From positions 1 to 10,000 of the forward strand of contig JAIWOB010000086.1 of NCBI GenBank assembly GCA_020217065.1: a stretch of 10,000 nucleotides of DNA, written 5' to 3'. The translations under genes were made by a program, and so were the position numbers. Under the pieces are notes generated by a model, which worked only from the letters and a program-made list of their open reading frames with translations, did not search any database and was not told the DNA's origin. Below, in pieces: positions 1 through 6,206 of this stretch. Every line of letters starts with the position of its first letter. Within the stretch, counting starts at the first letter, position 1. The DNA comes from Chloroflexota bacterium. Lineage in GTDB: Bacteria > Chloroflexota > Anaerolineae > Anaerolineales > Villigracilaceae.

Positions 1-740
1 CCTTCTTTGGCAAAGGCGGGTTTGAGTTTAGCGAGCGATTCCAGCGTCGTATCGCGGCGCGGACGCTCGTCGGTATCCGCCCATTTCGGCTCGCCTTTCT
101 TTTGGGGGATGGGAACAGGCGTAATTTCACGTTTAAACCTGCCGGAATCAATCGCGGCAATCGCTCGTTGATGAGAGCGCAGGGCAAAAGCGTCCTGTTT
201 TTCGCGGGTGAGATGCGGGCGTTCGCGGGCGATATTTTCCGCCGTCTCGCCCATCGCTTCCGTGCCGTACATTTCCTTCATTTTCGGATTCGGATAGCGC
301 CAGCCAAGCGCGGTATCGTAAGCGGTCAGATTGCCAAACGGAAAACCCGATTCCGCTTTTGGCAAAGAATAGGGGGCGCGGCTCATCGACTCGACGCCGC
401 CCGCAATATAGATTTCCCCTTCCTCAGCCTTGATGGCGCGCGCCGCCATGTTGATTGCGGTCAGCCCCGAAGCGCAGAGCCGGTTCACGGTTACGCCGCC
501 AACTTCGAGCGGAAGTCCCGCCAGCAAAGCCGCCATCCGCGCCACATTCCGATTATCCTCCCCCGCCTGATTCGCGCACCCCATGAAAACTTCTTCGATA
601 AGAGCGGCGTCTATCGGGTTGCGTTCAAGAATGGCTTTGACGACGTGCGCCGCCATATCGTCGGGGCGGACGGCGGACAAAATTCCGCCTAACGCGCCGA
701 CGGGCGTGCGGATTGCGTCAACAATGACAGGTGTGGACAT
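1..740 (-). CDS. Thiolase (acetyl-CoA acetyltransferase / 3-oxoadipyl-CoA thiolase type), N-terminal 246 residues
   Basis: This gene starts at the ATG at 740 and reads leftward off the window, so the C-terminal part is not visible. The product begins [15 protein letters not shown], the usual start of thiolases. The motif VNRLCASG (residues 85-92) carries the nucleophilic Cys89 that takes up the acyl group. [17 protein letters not shown] (54-70) and [11 protein letters not shown] (113-123) are also typical. These blocks resemble PcaF/PaaJ-type thiolases, which cleave 3-oxoadipyl-CoA, but biosynthetic acetoacetyl-CoA thiolases share much of this and substrate cannot be decided from the fragment. 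The second active-site Cys and the His lie outside the window. The start is supported by a GGAGG sequence at 749-745. The frame is intact over all 246 codons. The gene is divergent from the HEAT-hydrolase gene. Confidence 0.93.
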   Translation of the reverse strand, partial: MSTPVIVDAIRTPVGALGGILSAVRPDDMAAHVVKAILERNPIDAALIEEVFMGCANQAGEDNRNVARMAALLAGLPLEVGGVTVNRLCASGLTAINMAARAIKAEEGEIYIAGGVESMSRAPYSLPKAESGFPFGNLTAYDTALGWRYPNPKMKEMYGTEAMGETAENIARERPHLTREKQDAFALRSHQRAIAAIDSGRFKREITPVPIPQKKGEPKWADTDERPRRDTTLESLAKLKPAFAKE

Positions 741-866
741 ACATCCTCCGGTGATAAAATTTACTCGCTTGTGCGCTTATTCCGATTCTACCACCCGCCT
801 CCGCTTTTGTTCTTCCGCGGCTCATTCGCAAACGGCGCAAAGTTTCCGCAATGGAACATCGAATCA

Positions 867-893
867 TTTATAATGGATTAAATCAGTCGTCAA
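867..893 (-). promoter_or_regulatory. Candidate promoter for the thiolase gene
   Basis: On the minus strand TTGACG (893-888) is followed after 15 bp by TATAAA (872-867). An alternative -10, TAAATG, gives a 17-bp spacer. The predicted transcript would start near 860 and have a leader of about 120 nt before the ATG at 740. A second possible -10, TAGAAT (790-785), lies closer to the gene but lacks a good -35. The TATAAA overlaps the forward TATAAT of the neighbouring gene. Confidence 0.4.
869..874 (+). promoter_or_regulatory. Candidate -10 box (TATAAT) for the HEAT-hydrolase gene
   Basis: A perfect TATAAT lies 26 bp before the ATG at 900, and no convincing -35 is seen at the right distance. Transcription would start around 881, giving a leader of about 18 nt. 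No Shine-Dalgarno sequence is visible in it (sequence just before the ATG: cagtcgtcaatcaatt). Confidence 0.4.
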
Positions 894-899
894 TCAATT

Positions 900-2270
900 A
901 TGCCCGCCATTGACCTCGCCCGTCTCCGCAAGCAAGCCAACCGTCTGGCGGACTTTTTCTTTCTGCCCGACGAGTTTATGAAGCGTTTGCGCGAGACGCT
1001 CGATTTCTACGTCAACTATACGCTGCGGACGGCGGAAAATGTCGCCCCTGGCTCCAACCTCAAAACCTATCGCACGCCGCCCGCCGTGCTGACCCAAATC
1101 GAAAACGAGCTGCGTCCTCTTGCGGAAGCCAACCCCCAATTTGCGCTTGACCTCGCCGACAGGCTTTGGGATGAGGGCGCGCTCGAAACCCGTCTGTTGG
1201 CGGCGTTTCTACTGGGACGAATTCCGCCGCAAGAGGAACGCCTGCTTCCCCGTCTCACCGCATGGACGCAGCAAATCCGCGACCCCAACGTGCGCTCTGC
1301 TTTGCTTTCCACCAGCCTGACGCGCATGAGAAGAGAAACTCCCGCTCAATTCCTCAACCTCGTCCGCGAGTATTTACATCCCGCCCGCGCGCGGACTTGG
1401 GCGAACGGCGTTCAAGCCCTGCTGCCGATGATTGCCGAAGCCCCAAGCGATAATTTGCCGACCATCTTCGACATGGTCGAACCCATCATCGAGGAAGCGC
1501 CGTCCACCCTGCAAGACGACCTGACCGACCTCATCGTCGCCCTTTATCGCGCTTCCGCCAACGAGACGACCTTTTTGCTCAAACATATCCTATCCAACGC
1601 GAAAAACCCCATGACCGTCGTCACCATGCGCCGCATCGCCCCTTCCTTTCCGCAGCCCCTGCAAAAGGAACTGCGCGACCTTCTGCGCCCCCAGCCGCTC
1701 TTCGAAATCAAGCGCGCTGAAGAAGAGACGGCGGGTTTTGTTGCCGATGAAGCCCCCGCGCCAAAACTCAGAGCGAGAAAAAAGAAAATGGAAAACTCAA
1801 AAATCATCTACTTGCACGGATTGGAAAGCGACAGCCAAAGCGGCAAAGCGCGCCGATTCGCCGAGCAATTCCCCGGCATGGTCACGCCCGATTTCACCGG
1901 CTCCTTCGAAGAGCGCATGAAACAACTCAAGCCAATTTTGGGACGCAGAAAAAACTGGACAATCATCGGTTCCTCTTTTGGCGGATTAATGGGAACGGTC
2001 TTCACTTGCCGGCATCCAACCCAGGTGCGGAAGTTGATTCTTCTCGCCCCCGCTCTGCTCCCTGAACATTTTGGCGAATACTTGAACTTGGAGACCGTTT
2101 CTGTTCCAACCGTCCTGATTCACGGGACAGCGGACGACGTTGTCCCGCCCGCTCCTGTCCGCAAGGTGGCGGAGAAATTATTCACGAACCTGCAAATCAT
2201 TACAGTGGACGACGGTCACAGACTGCAAAAAGCGTTTGGGGAATTGAACTGGGAGGAGATTTTGGAATAA
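900..2270 (+). CDS. HEAT-like helical domain fused to a YqiA-like alpha/beta hydrolase
   Basis: The 456-residue product has two parts. Residues 1 to about 270 are helix-rich and leucine/alanine-rich with repeated paired helices, like HEAT/ARM proteins of the AlkD-like group; this is a fold-level inference, and no catalytic motif is recognised. Residues 271-296 form a charged linker ending in RARKKK. From Met297 a complete small alpha/beta hydrolase follows: IIYLHGLESDS near its start, nucleophile elbow G-S-S-F-G with Ser359, acid in HGTADDVVP (Asp412 or Asp413) and His440 in DDGHRL. This pattern fits YqiA/UPF0227-like esterases; the substrate is unknown. An in-frame stop (TAA, 879-881) makes the ATG at 900 the first start. 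The hydrolase part is about the length of a free-standing family member, so translation may also begin at the ATG at 1788. The stop is only 12 bp from the stop of the convergent TIR gene. Confidence 0.85.
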   Translation: MPAIDLARLRKQANRLADFFFLPDEFMKRLRETLDFYVNYTLRTAENVAPGSNLKTYRTPPAVLTQIENELRPLAEANPQFALDLADRLWDEGALETRLLAAFLLGRIPPQEERLLPRLTAWTQQIRDPNVRSALLSTSLTRMRRETPAQFLNLVREYLHPARARTWANGVQALLPMIAEAPSDNLPTIFDMVEPIIEEAPSTLQDDLTDLIVALYRASANETTFLLKHILSNAKNPMTVVTMRRIAPSFPQPLQKELRDLLRPQPLFEIKRAEEETAGFVADEAPAPKLRARKKKMENSKIIYLHGLESDSQSGKARRFAEQFPGMVTPDFTGSFEERMKQLKPILGRRKNWTIIGSSFGGLMGTVFTCRHPTQVRKLILLAPALLPEHFGEYLNLETVSVPTVLIHGTADDVVPPAPVRKVAEKLFTNLQIITVDDGHRLQKAFGELNWEEILE

Positions 2271-2282
2271 CGCCGCGCATCG

Positions 2283-3836
2283 CTATTCCGCTGAAAGCGC
2301 GCAGCGAAAGCCAGTGTAGGAATTGAAAGCGTCTGAGGCGACGGAAAAATACCAGCGGTTCGACGCGCGGACGTCGTACATGGTATGCTTCCAAGACCCG
2401 CCGCGCAGCACAGGATAGCGCTTTCCGAAATCGAAGGCGCTGGCGCGGCTGTTGGGATAAGCGTCGTAGAAGTCCGCCACCCATTCCCAAACATTGCCAG
2501 CCATATCCAGCGCCCCATAAACGCTCGCCCCGCCGGGGTAATATCCCACGCGGGCAAGATACACCGTTTTGTCGTCGTAATAACCATAGGCGCGCGGTTC
2601 GGGACAATTGACGTCGCAAAAATTCAGCAGACTGCCGTCGAACTTGTCGCCCCAGGGGTAAATATTCCCTTCCGTTCCGCGGGCAGCCTTTTCCCATTGG
2701 GCTTCGGTCGGGAGCGCGCGCCCCGCCCATTCGCAGTAAGCCTTCGCCATTTCCTGATTGACGTAAATCACAGGGTAGTCGGCGTACTTGGGGTTTCCAT
2801 AGTATTTTATCTCGTTGGGAGACCCTAAATATCTGGGAAGCGCGCACGCGCCTTCAGCCACGCACAAGGCGTACATGGCATTGGTGACTTCAGTTTGGTC
2901 AATCCAAAAGGAATCCAGGTAAATTTTTTGGGACGGCTTCTCGTCGGGGTCGCCCTGGAGGCTGCCCATCATAAATTCGCCGGCAGGGACATAGACCAGC
3001 GTCATACCGTCCTTGTCGGAGGTCATGGTCGAACCGACGCCGAAAGCGGGCGTTTCCGTAAGAGTCTGCGGCGAAACAGCGGGAGAGACGACGAGCGGTT
3101 CGGTCGCCGTCGGCGCTTCGGTCGCCGCAGGCTCAGCGGCGGGGGACAACCAGTTTACAAACAGCCAAGCCGCTATAAAAAAGAGCGCCAAAAGCGAAAG
3201 AATCCCAACGCCGCGAAGCGGAGCAAGAAGATTTTGCTTGGGTTGCCGCGCCGCTTCACGACTTTCTTTCTTGCGGGCGGCTTCTCTCGCTACCTCCCAT
3301 TGAAGATGTTCCCGTCTTATTTTTTCGCGGGCGGCTTTCTCTTCGGCTTCGCGCCTTGCCAAGAGATAACTGGATTCCTGATTTGCGCCCGATTGCGATT
3401 CCGAATTGGCTTTCTGCTCATATCGAATTCGGAGGGAGTTCAATAGAGATTGAAACGTGCGCTCCTTTTTATCGCCAAAATAATCTCCCCACTGATGAGA
3501 GCTTAAGAAACGCGGAATTTCGCAATCATCCAACCGAAGCGGTATCAAAAAAATAACGCCGTGGGGTTTCTCCAGAGAAATGTCCCAGGCATAGTGCAGC
3601 TCCCTCTGAACGAATCCCTCCTTGCGAACGGAATGATTGGAAAGAAATATCAAAACAATGTCCGCGTCGTCTATCGCTTTTTCTATTGTAGTAGTCCAAT
3701 GCTGCCCAAGCGGTATGCTTGTCTCGTCAAACCAGGGGGCTATCCAACCTTCCTTCAAAAGGCGTTGATACAACTCCCGCACGGCGGGTTTGTCTTGCGA
3801 GGCATGGCAAAGGAAAACGCGCAGCGGACGCGGCAT
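2283..3836 (-). CDS. TIR domain - membrane helix - FGE-sulfatase (SUMF1/PvdO-like) receptor-type protein
   Basis: The 517-residue product starts with a TIR domain (about 4-135: VFLCHASQDKPAVREL, WFDETSIPLGQHW, IVLIFLSNHSV). Glu79 in VQRELHYA sits where TIR NADases carry the catalytic glutamate, so NAD cleavage is possible but unproven. Residues 158-198 are very rich in Arg, Glu and Ala and probably form a coiled coil. One membrane span follows (about 209-230). Next comes a Thr/Pro-rich stalk (231-268) and an FGE-sulfatase domain (about 275-515; MTLVYVPAGEFMMGS, WIDQTEVTNAMY, ALPTEAQWEKAARG, AGNVWEWVADF, RGGSW, TGFRCA). Basic residues on the N-terminal side of the span predict TIR inside and the FGE fold outside. 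The segment after RGGSW has no cysteines, so it is not a canonical formylglycine-generating enzyme. GGGAGA (3852-3847, followed 10 nt later by the ATG) supports the start. A defence or signalling role is inference. Confidence 0.93.
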   Translation of the reverse strand: MPRPLRVFLCHASQDKPAVRELYQRLLKEGWIAPWFDETSIPLGQHWTTTIEKAIDDADIVLIFLSNHSVRKEGFVQRELHYAWDISLEKPHGVIFLIPLRLDDCEIPRFLSSHQWGDYFGDKKERTFQSLLNSLRIRYEQKANSESQSGANQESSYLLARREAEEKAAREKIRREHLQWEVAREAARKKESREAARQPKQNLLAPLRGVGILSLLALFFIAAWLFVNWLSPAAEPAATEAPTATEPLVVSPAVSPQTLTETPAFGVGSTMTSDKDGMTLVYVPAGEFMMGSLQGDPDEKPSQKIYLDSFWIDQTEVTNAMYALCVAEGACALPRYLGSPNEIKYYGNPKYADYPVIYVNQEMAKAYCEWAGRALPTEAQWEKAARGTEGNIYPWGDKFDGSLLNFCDVNCPEPRAYGYYDDKTVYLARVGYYPGGASVYGALDMAGNVWEWVADFYDAYPNSRASAFDFGKRYPVLRGGSWKHTMYDVRASNRWYFSVASDAFNSYTGFRCALSAE

Positions 3837-3862
3837 GGATTAAGAGTCTCCCGATGGTTTCG

Positions 3863-3891
3863 ATTATATGACAGAGCGGAGAAGTTGACGA
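3863..3891 (-). promoter_or_regulatory. Promoter for the TIR-FGE gene
   Basis: On the minus strand a perfect TATAAT (3868-3863) is preceded after 17 bp by TCGTCA (3891-3886), which matches the -35 consensus at four of six positions. Transcription would begin near 3856, just before the Shine-Dalgarno sequence at 3852-3847. Confidence 0.55.
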
Positions 3892-3921
3892 GAGCCGGTT
3901 TTTGAAACGGAAGGAATCGTG

Positions 3922-3946
3922 TATGATTGGCGAAAACTCAAAGGAG
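3922..3946 (+). promoter_or_regulatory. Candidate -10 box and ribosome binding site of the HAD gene
   Basis: TATGAT (3922-3927) could be a -10 box, although no good -35 is visible. AGGAG (3942-3946) is a strong Shine-Dalgarno sequence with 7 nt to the TTG at 3954. It decides the start: the in-frame TTG at 3927 would lie upstream of this binding site and overlap the putative -10 box. Confidence 0.5.
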
Positions 3947-3953
3947 ACTTCGC

Positions 3954-4598
3954 TTGGCTCTCATCCTCTTTGACTTTGACGGCGCGCTTGCCGACACCTT
4001 GGGCGACCTGCTTCAATTTGGACAGGAAGCCTGCGATGAATTGGGCGTGAAGCATACCGCCACCCGCGACGACTTAAACTCGCTTGAAATCATGTCCTTT
4101 GCAACCTATGGAACGCAGTTGGAAGTCCCTGACAATTTGCTGGATGAATTCGTCCGCCGCTGTCTGGCAAAGTTTGGAGAGAAGAAATCTCCGCCGGGGA
4201 TTTTCAATGGATTGGGCGAAGTGGTCCGTGAGTTGTCGAAACGATACGCGCTGGGGATTGTCACCGGCAATTCATCCGAGAACGTGAAGGCTTTCCTCCT
4301 GGCGCATGGGCTGACCGACTGCATCCGCGCCATCTACGGGGTGGACACGCCCGGTTCAAAGGTAGAGAAAATATCCCTTGCGCGCCGTCAGTTTGCGGCG
4401 GGAAGCGAAGCGGTCTGCATGGTGGGCGACTCTGCGAGCGACATCCGCGCGGCGCGGGAGGCGGGAGTCAAAAGCATCGCCGTCGGCTGGGGACACCAAA
4501 GCGCCGAGACCCTGCTCCGCGCCAAGCCCGACGCTATTGTCTATTCGCCGGAAGAATTGCCCGGCGCAATCAACGATATTTTTGAGCGGCTGGTTTAA
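3954..4598 (+). CDS. HAD-superfamily phosphatase (Gph/PpaX-like)
   Basis: The gene is read from a TTG start, which gives 214 residues. The HAD motifs are all present: motif I DFDGALAD with nucleophile Asp7 and Asp9, motif II VTGNSS with Thr104, a motif III lysine at Lys136 or Lys139 in GSKVEK, and motif IV GDSASD with Asp159 and Asp163. A helical cap lies between about residues 15 and 85. Motif I has Ala where most relatives have Thr (DxDGT). The length and layout match phosphoglycolate phosphatase-like hydrolases, but the substrate cannot be told; HAD enzymes act on many small phosphate esters. TTG was chosen because AGGAG lies 7 nt before it and the protein then starts directly with the motif I strand. 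The cupin gene follows after 27 nt on the same strand and is probably co-transcribed. Confidence 0.92.
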   Translation: MALILFDFDGALADTLGDLLQFGQEACDELGVKHTATRDDLNSLEIMSFATYGTQLEVPDNLLDEFVRRCLAKFGEKKSPPGIFNGLGEVVRELSKRYALGIVTGNSSENVKAFLLAHGLTDCIRAIYGVDTPGSKVEKISLARRQFAAGSEAVCMVGDSASDIRAAREAGVKSIAVGWGHQSAETLLRAKPDAIVYSPEELPGAINDIFERLV

Positions 4599-4625
4599 TG
4601 CAAATTAGCCGGAAAGGAAACCAAC

Positions 4626-4955
4626 ATGGAGATGAAAAATATCCCCTTCGGCGTTACAAACTGGGCGGAGATTGTTCCGACGGAACACAAAGGAGAGACC
4701 GGCATGGCGCTCTGGCGGACACAGCAGTTCGACGCCATCCGCGTGCGTATGGTGGAATACAGCGCGGGCTACCTCGCCGACCACTGGTGCGAAAAGGGTC
4801 ACATTTTGCTTTGCCTTGAAGGGGAGTTGCACACCGAACTTCCCGACGGCAGGGAATTTGTCCTCAAGCCAGGGATGAGTTACCAGGTCGCCGACCACGC
4901 CGAAGCGCATCGCTCCCGCACAACCACCGGCGCAAAGCTGTTCATCGTAGATTAA
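4626..4955 (+). CDS. DHCW-motif cupin-fold protein
   Basis: This is a 109-residue single-domain cupin. It carries the D-H-W-C tetrad (Asp52 to Cys55, within GYLADHWCEKGHILLCLEG) that I recognise from the small family annotated as DHCW-motif cupin proteins. Other typical segments are TEHKGETG (19-26), MVEYSAGYLADH (42-53), ELHTELPDGR (67-76) and the C-terminal GAKLFIVD. The family is conserved but its biochemical function is unknown to me; a metal site using His and Cys residues is plausible but not shown. Start context is AAAGGAAA about 6 nt upstream of the ATG at 4626. An alternative ATG two codons later changes little. The gene likely shares a transcript with the HAD gene 27 nt upstream. 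Confidence 0.92.
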   Translation: MEMKNIPFGVTNWAEIVPTEHKGETGMALWRTQQFDAIRVRMVEYSAGYLADHWCEKGHILLCLEGELHTELPDGREFVLKPGMSYQVADHAEAHRSRTTTGAKLFIVD

Positions 4956-5010
4956 ACGCCGTCCGTTTTGCCTTCTTCCCAATAGAGCGATTTGAAACGA
5001 ATTTCGTTTT
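4954..5010. repeat. Two AAACG-N5-CGTTTT dyads spaced 41 bp apart
   Basis: AAACG-ccgtc-CGTTTT (4954-4969) begins in the cupin stop codon, and AAACG-aattt-CGTTTT (4995-5010) repeats the same layout. The second is almost fully self-complementary: seven paired bases each side of a central T at 4995-5009. As RNA they would form only weak A/T-rich hairpins followed by four Ts, so they could be poor terminators. Their repeated arms would also fit a pair of operator sites. Confidence 0.4.
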
Positions 5011-5040
5011 ACGCAAGGCGGGTTAATGATACAATTGCCG

Positions 5041-5058
5041 CTCTTCAACAAAGAAGAG
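5041..5058. repeat. Inverted repeat CTCTTC-N6-GAAGAG upstream of the iron-sulfur gene promoter
   Basis: Six-base perfect arms (5041-5046 and 5053-5058) are separated by aacaaa. The repeat ends 11 bp before the -35 hexamer of the downstream promoter, a position suited to a transcription factor site. It does not match an iron-sulfur regulator site that I recognise. Confidence 0.35.
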
Positions 5059-5069
5059 ATAATCCAAGT

Positions 5070-5098
5070 TTGACATCGCGCTGCAAATTTGATAAAAT
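5070..5098 (+). promoter_or_regulatory. Near-consensus sigma-70-type promoter for the HesB/IscA-like gene
   Basis: TTGACA (5070-5075) matches the -35 consensus perfectly. After exactly 17 bp comes TAAAAT (5093-5098), which matches the -10 at five of six positions. Transcription would start near 5105. The leader carries AAGGAG (5118-5123), 5 nt before the ATG at 5129. This is the best promoter in the window and makes the downstream gene a likely single-gene transcript. Confidence 0.8.
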
Positions 5099-5128
5099 TA
5101 GTCCAATTTACAGCCAAAAGGAGAACCT

Positions 5129-5536
5129 ATGCTCCAACAATTTGAAGTTAAACCCTTTACCCTCACTGCCGCGGCGACTCAGGCGGTAAAAAATATTCTT
5201 GAAGAGCGAAAACTCGAAGGTTATTCCCTGCGCGTGTACGTAGCGGGCGGGGGATGCGGCTGTTCTGGCGTAAACTTCGGCATGGCGCTCGACAATAACA
5301 TCCGCGACGTAGATACGTCCTTCGAGGCAGACGGCGTCAAGGTTGTTGTGGATAACATTTCGATTGATTACCTGCGCGAAGCGACGATTGACTTCATCAA
5401 CGACCCCCAGCGCGGAGCGGGGTTCTCCGTCTACAGCCCAAACGCCCGCGCAAAAAGCGAAAGCGGCTGCGGTTGCGGCAGCGCCAGCGAAGGGGAAAGT
5501 TGTTGCAGCGAAGGTTCTTCCTGCGGATGCGGCTAG
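5129..5536 (+). CDS. HesB/IscA-type iron-sulfur protein with a cysteine-rich tail
   Basis: The 135-residue product is an A-type iron-sulfur carrier or HesB-like protein. It shows LTAAATQAVKNIL at its start, the first ligand segment GGGCGCSGVNFGMALD (Cys43 and Cys45), VDNISIDYLREATIDF in the middle, and YSPNARAKSESGCGCG, where Cys114 and Cys116 correspond to the paired C-terminal cysteines. Known family members use three such cysteines to hold an iron-sulfur cluster and pass it to target proteins in the cytoplasm. Two things are unusual: an extra cysteine at position 43, and about 18 residues after the normal end containing Cys125, Cys126, Cys132 and Cys134, which repeats the CGCG ending. Total cysteines are eight. 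No nifS/iscU neighbours are visible. It has its own promoter and ends at a strong terminator. Confidence 0.93.
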   Translation: MLQQFEVKPFTLTAAATQAVKNILEERKLEGYSLRVYVAGGGCGCSGVNFGMALDNNIRDVDTSFEADGVKVVVDNISIDYLREATIDFINDPQRGAGFSVYSPNARAKSESGCGCGSASEGESCCSEGSSCGCG

Positions 5537-5539
5537 TAT

Positions 5540-5570
5540 AAAAAAAGACCGGCGGCTCCGGTCTTTTTTT
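5540..5570. terminator. Bidirectional intrinsic terminator
   Basis: A perfect 13-bp stem has arms at 5540-5552 and 5558-5570 and loop cggct. The core is GACCGG/CCGGTC, flanked by seven As on one side and seven Ts on the other. It therefore ends transcription in both directions. It lies 3 bp past the stop of the iron-sulfur gene and 5 bp past the stop of the convergent SH3b gene. Confidence 0.95.
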
Positions 5571-5575
5571 ACGCC

Positions 5576-6205
5576 TCATTGACCGCGCAAAAAGGAAATC
5601 AGCATGCCGAGCGCGCCGATAAATCCCAAGCCGAAAATCAACAAACCTAAAGGCACGCGGGGTAAGTCTTCGGCGGCGTCCACAAAGGTCGCAACCGCCA
5701 GCGGCGCCGGAGCGGTAAAGGTCGGCAGCCTTGTGGGTGGAACCGGGGTCAGGTAAGCAGCCACCAGCGTTGGGTTCAATTCGACGACCGGCGTCGCAGC
5801 CAGGGTCGGAGTAGGAGGGGCGGGAAGTTTGGGCAGCTCTCCCGTTTTAACCACTTTGACATAGGCTGCAAAAATCCATGCGCTCGAGTCGGGAATGCCC
5901 GGATAATAAATCTTTACCCAATTGCCGTCTTCCGAGAGCCCGTAAGCGGGCATTTCCTGTCCTGCAAGAACAACTCCTACGCGCGGGTACAAATAGGAAC
6001 TAGGTCCCGCGTAAACGTCTTCCTGCGGACGGTCAAGATAAACGGCAACCACAGCCCCCTGGGGCGTGCCTGTCACAGTGGGAATGGAGCCCGTCGGCTG
6101 CTGCGCGTAAACTGGAACGGAAGAGGGAATAGAAAACGCCAGCGCCGTTCCCCCTAAGGTCAATGCCGAAAAACAGAGAAAAAGGAGTTTGCGCGCAAAT
6201 CTCAT
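5576..6205 (-). CDS. SH3b-domain exported, membrane-anchored protein (paralog B)
   Basis: The frame is open further upstream, but I place the start at the ATG at 6205, giving 209 residues. This start lies 1 nt after the stop of the upstream paralog (TAA-g-ATG) and opens directly with a signal peptide (MRFARKLLFLCFSALTLGG, probable cleavage near VYAQ, 32-35). A longer reading would add 37 residues that overlap the upstream gene. Residues about 50-118 look like a bacterial SH3 (SH3b) domain (VYAGPSSYLYPRVGVV, GNWVKIYYPG, AWIFAAYVKV). A Pro/Thr-rich stalk follows (125-168), then a hydrophobic C-terminal segment (185-206) ending in RGQ. It is probably held in the membrane with the SH3b domain outside; such domains often bind peptidoglycan or peptides, but no ligand can be named. 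Translation is probably coupled to the paralog. Confidence 0.8.
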   Translation of the reverse strand: MRFARKLLFLCFSALTLGGTALAFSIPSSVPVYAQQPTGSIPTVTGTPQGAVVAVYLDRPQEDVYAGPSSYLYPRVGVVLAGQEMPAYGLSEDGNWVKIYYPGIPDSSAWIFAAYVKVVKTGELPKLPAPPTPTLAATPVVELNPTLVAAYLTPVPPTRLPTFTAPAPLAVATFVDAAEDLPRVPLGLLIFGLGFIGALGMLISFLRGQ

Positions 6206-6206
6206 C

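Noticed and set aside
102..692. A forward open frame of 196 codons opposite the thiolase
   Set aside because: It lies fully antisense to a thiolase with intact motifs, and its Arg/His/Phe-rich product looks like a shadow frame.
1778..1784. Programmed -1 frameshift at A AAA AAG
   Set aside because: The -1 frame gives a long product without sense and the zero frame already encodes a full hydrolase; no stimulatory hairpin is evident.
2298..2408. A diversity-generating retroelement target region
   Set aside because: The fold would suit it, but neither a reverse transcriptase nor a template repeat is present in the window, so I do not annotate one.
2200..3446. Long open frames on both strands within the TIR-FGE gene (reverse 2200-2847, forward 2895-3446)
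   Set aside because: They overlap a protein with complete domains and are explained by the GC-rich codon use of that gene.
4954..5010. Intrinsic terminators after the cupin gene
   Set aside because: Stems of five to seven mostly A/T pairs with only four Ts are too weak to call, unlike the clear terminator at 5540-5570.
4605..5117. A reverse open frame of 170 codons over the cupin gene and the following spacer
   Set aside because: It is antisense to a clear cupin and crosses a near-consensus forward promoter. Its product shows no family motif.
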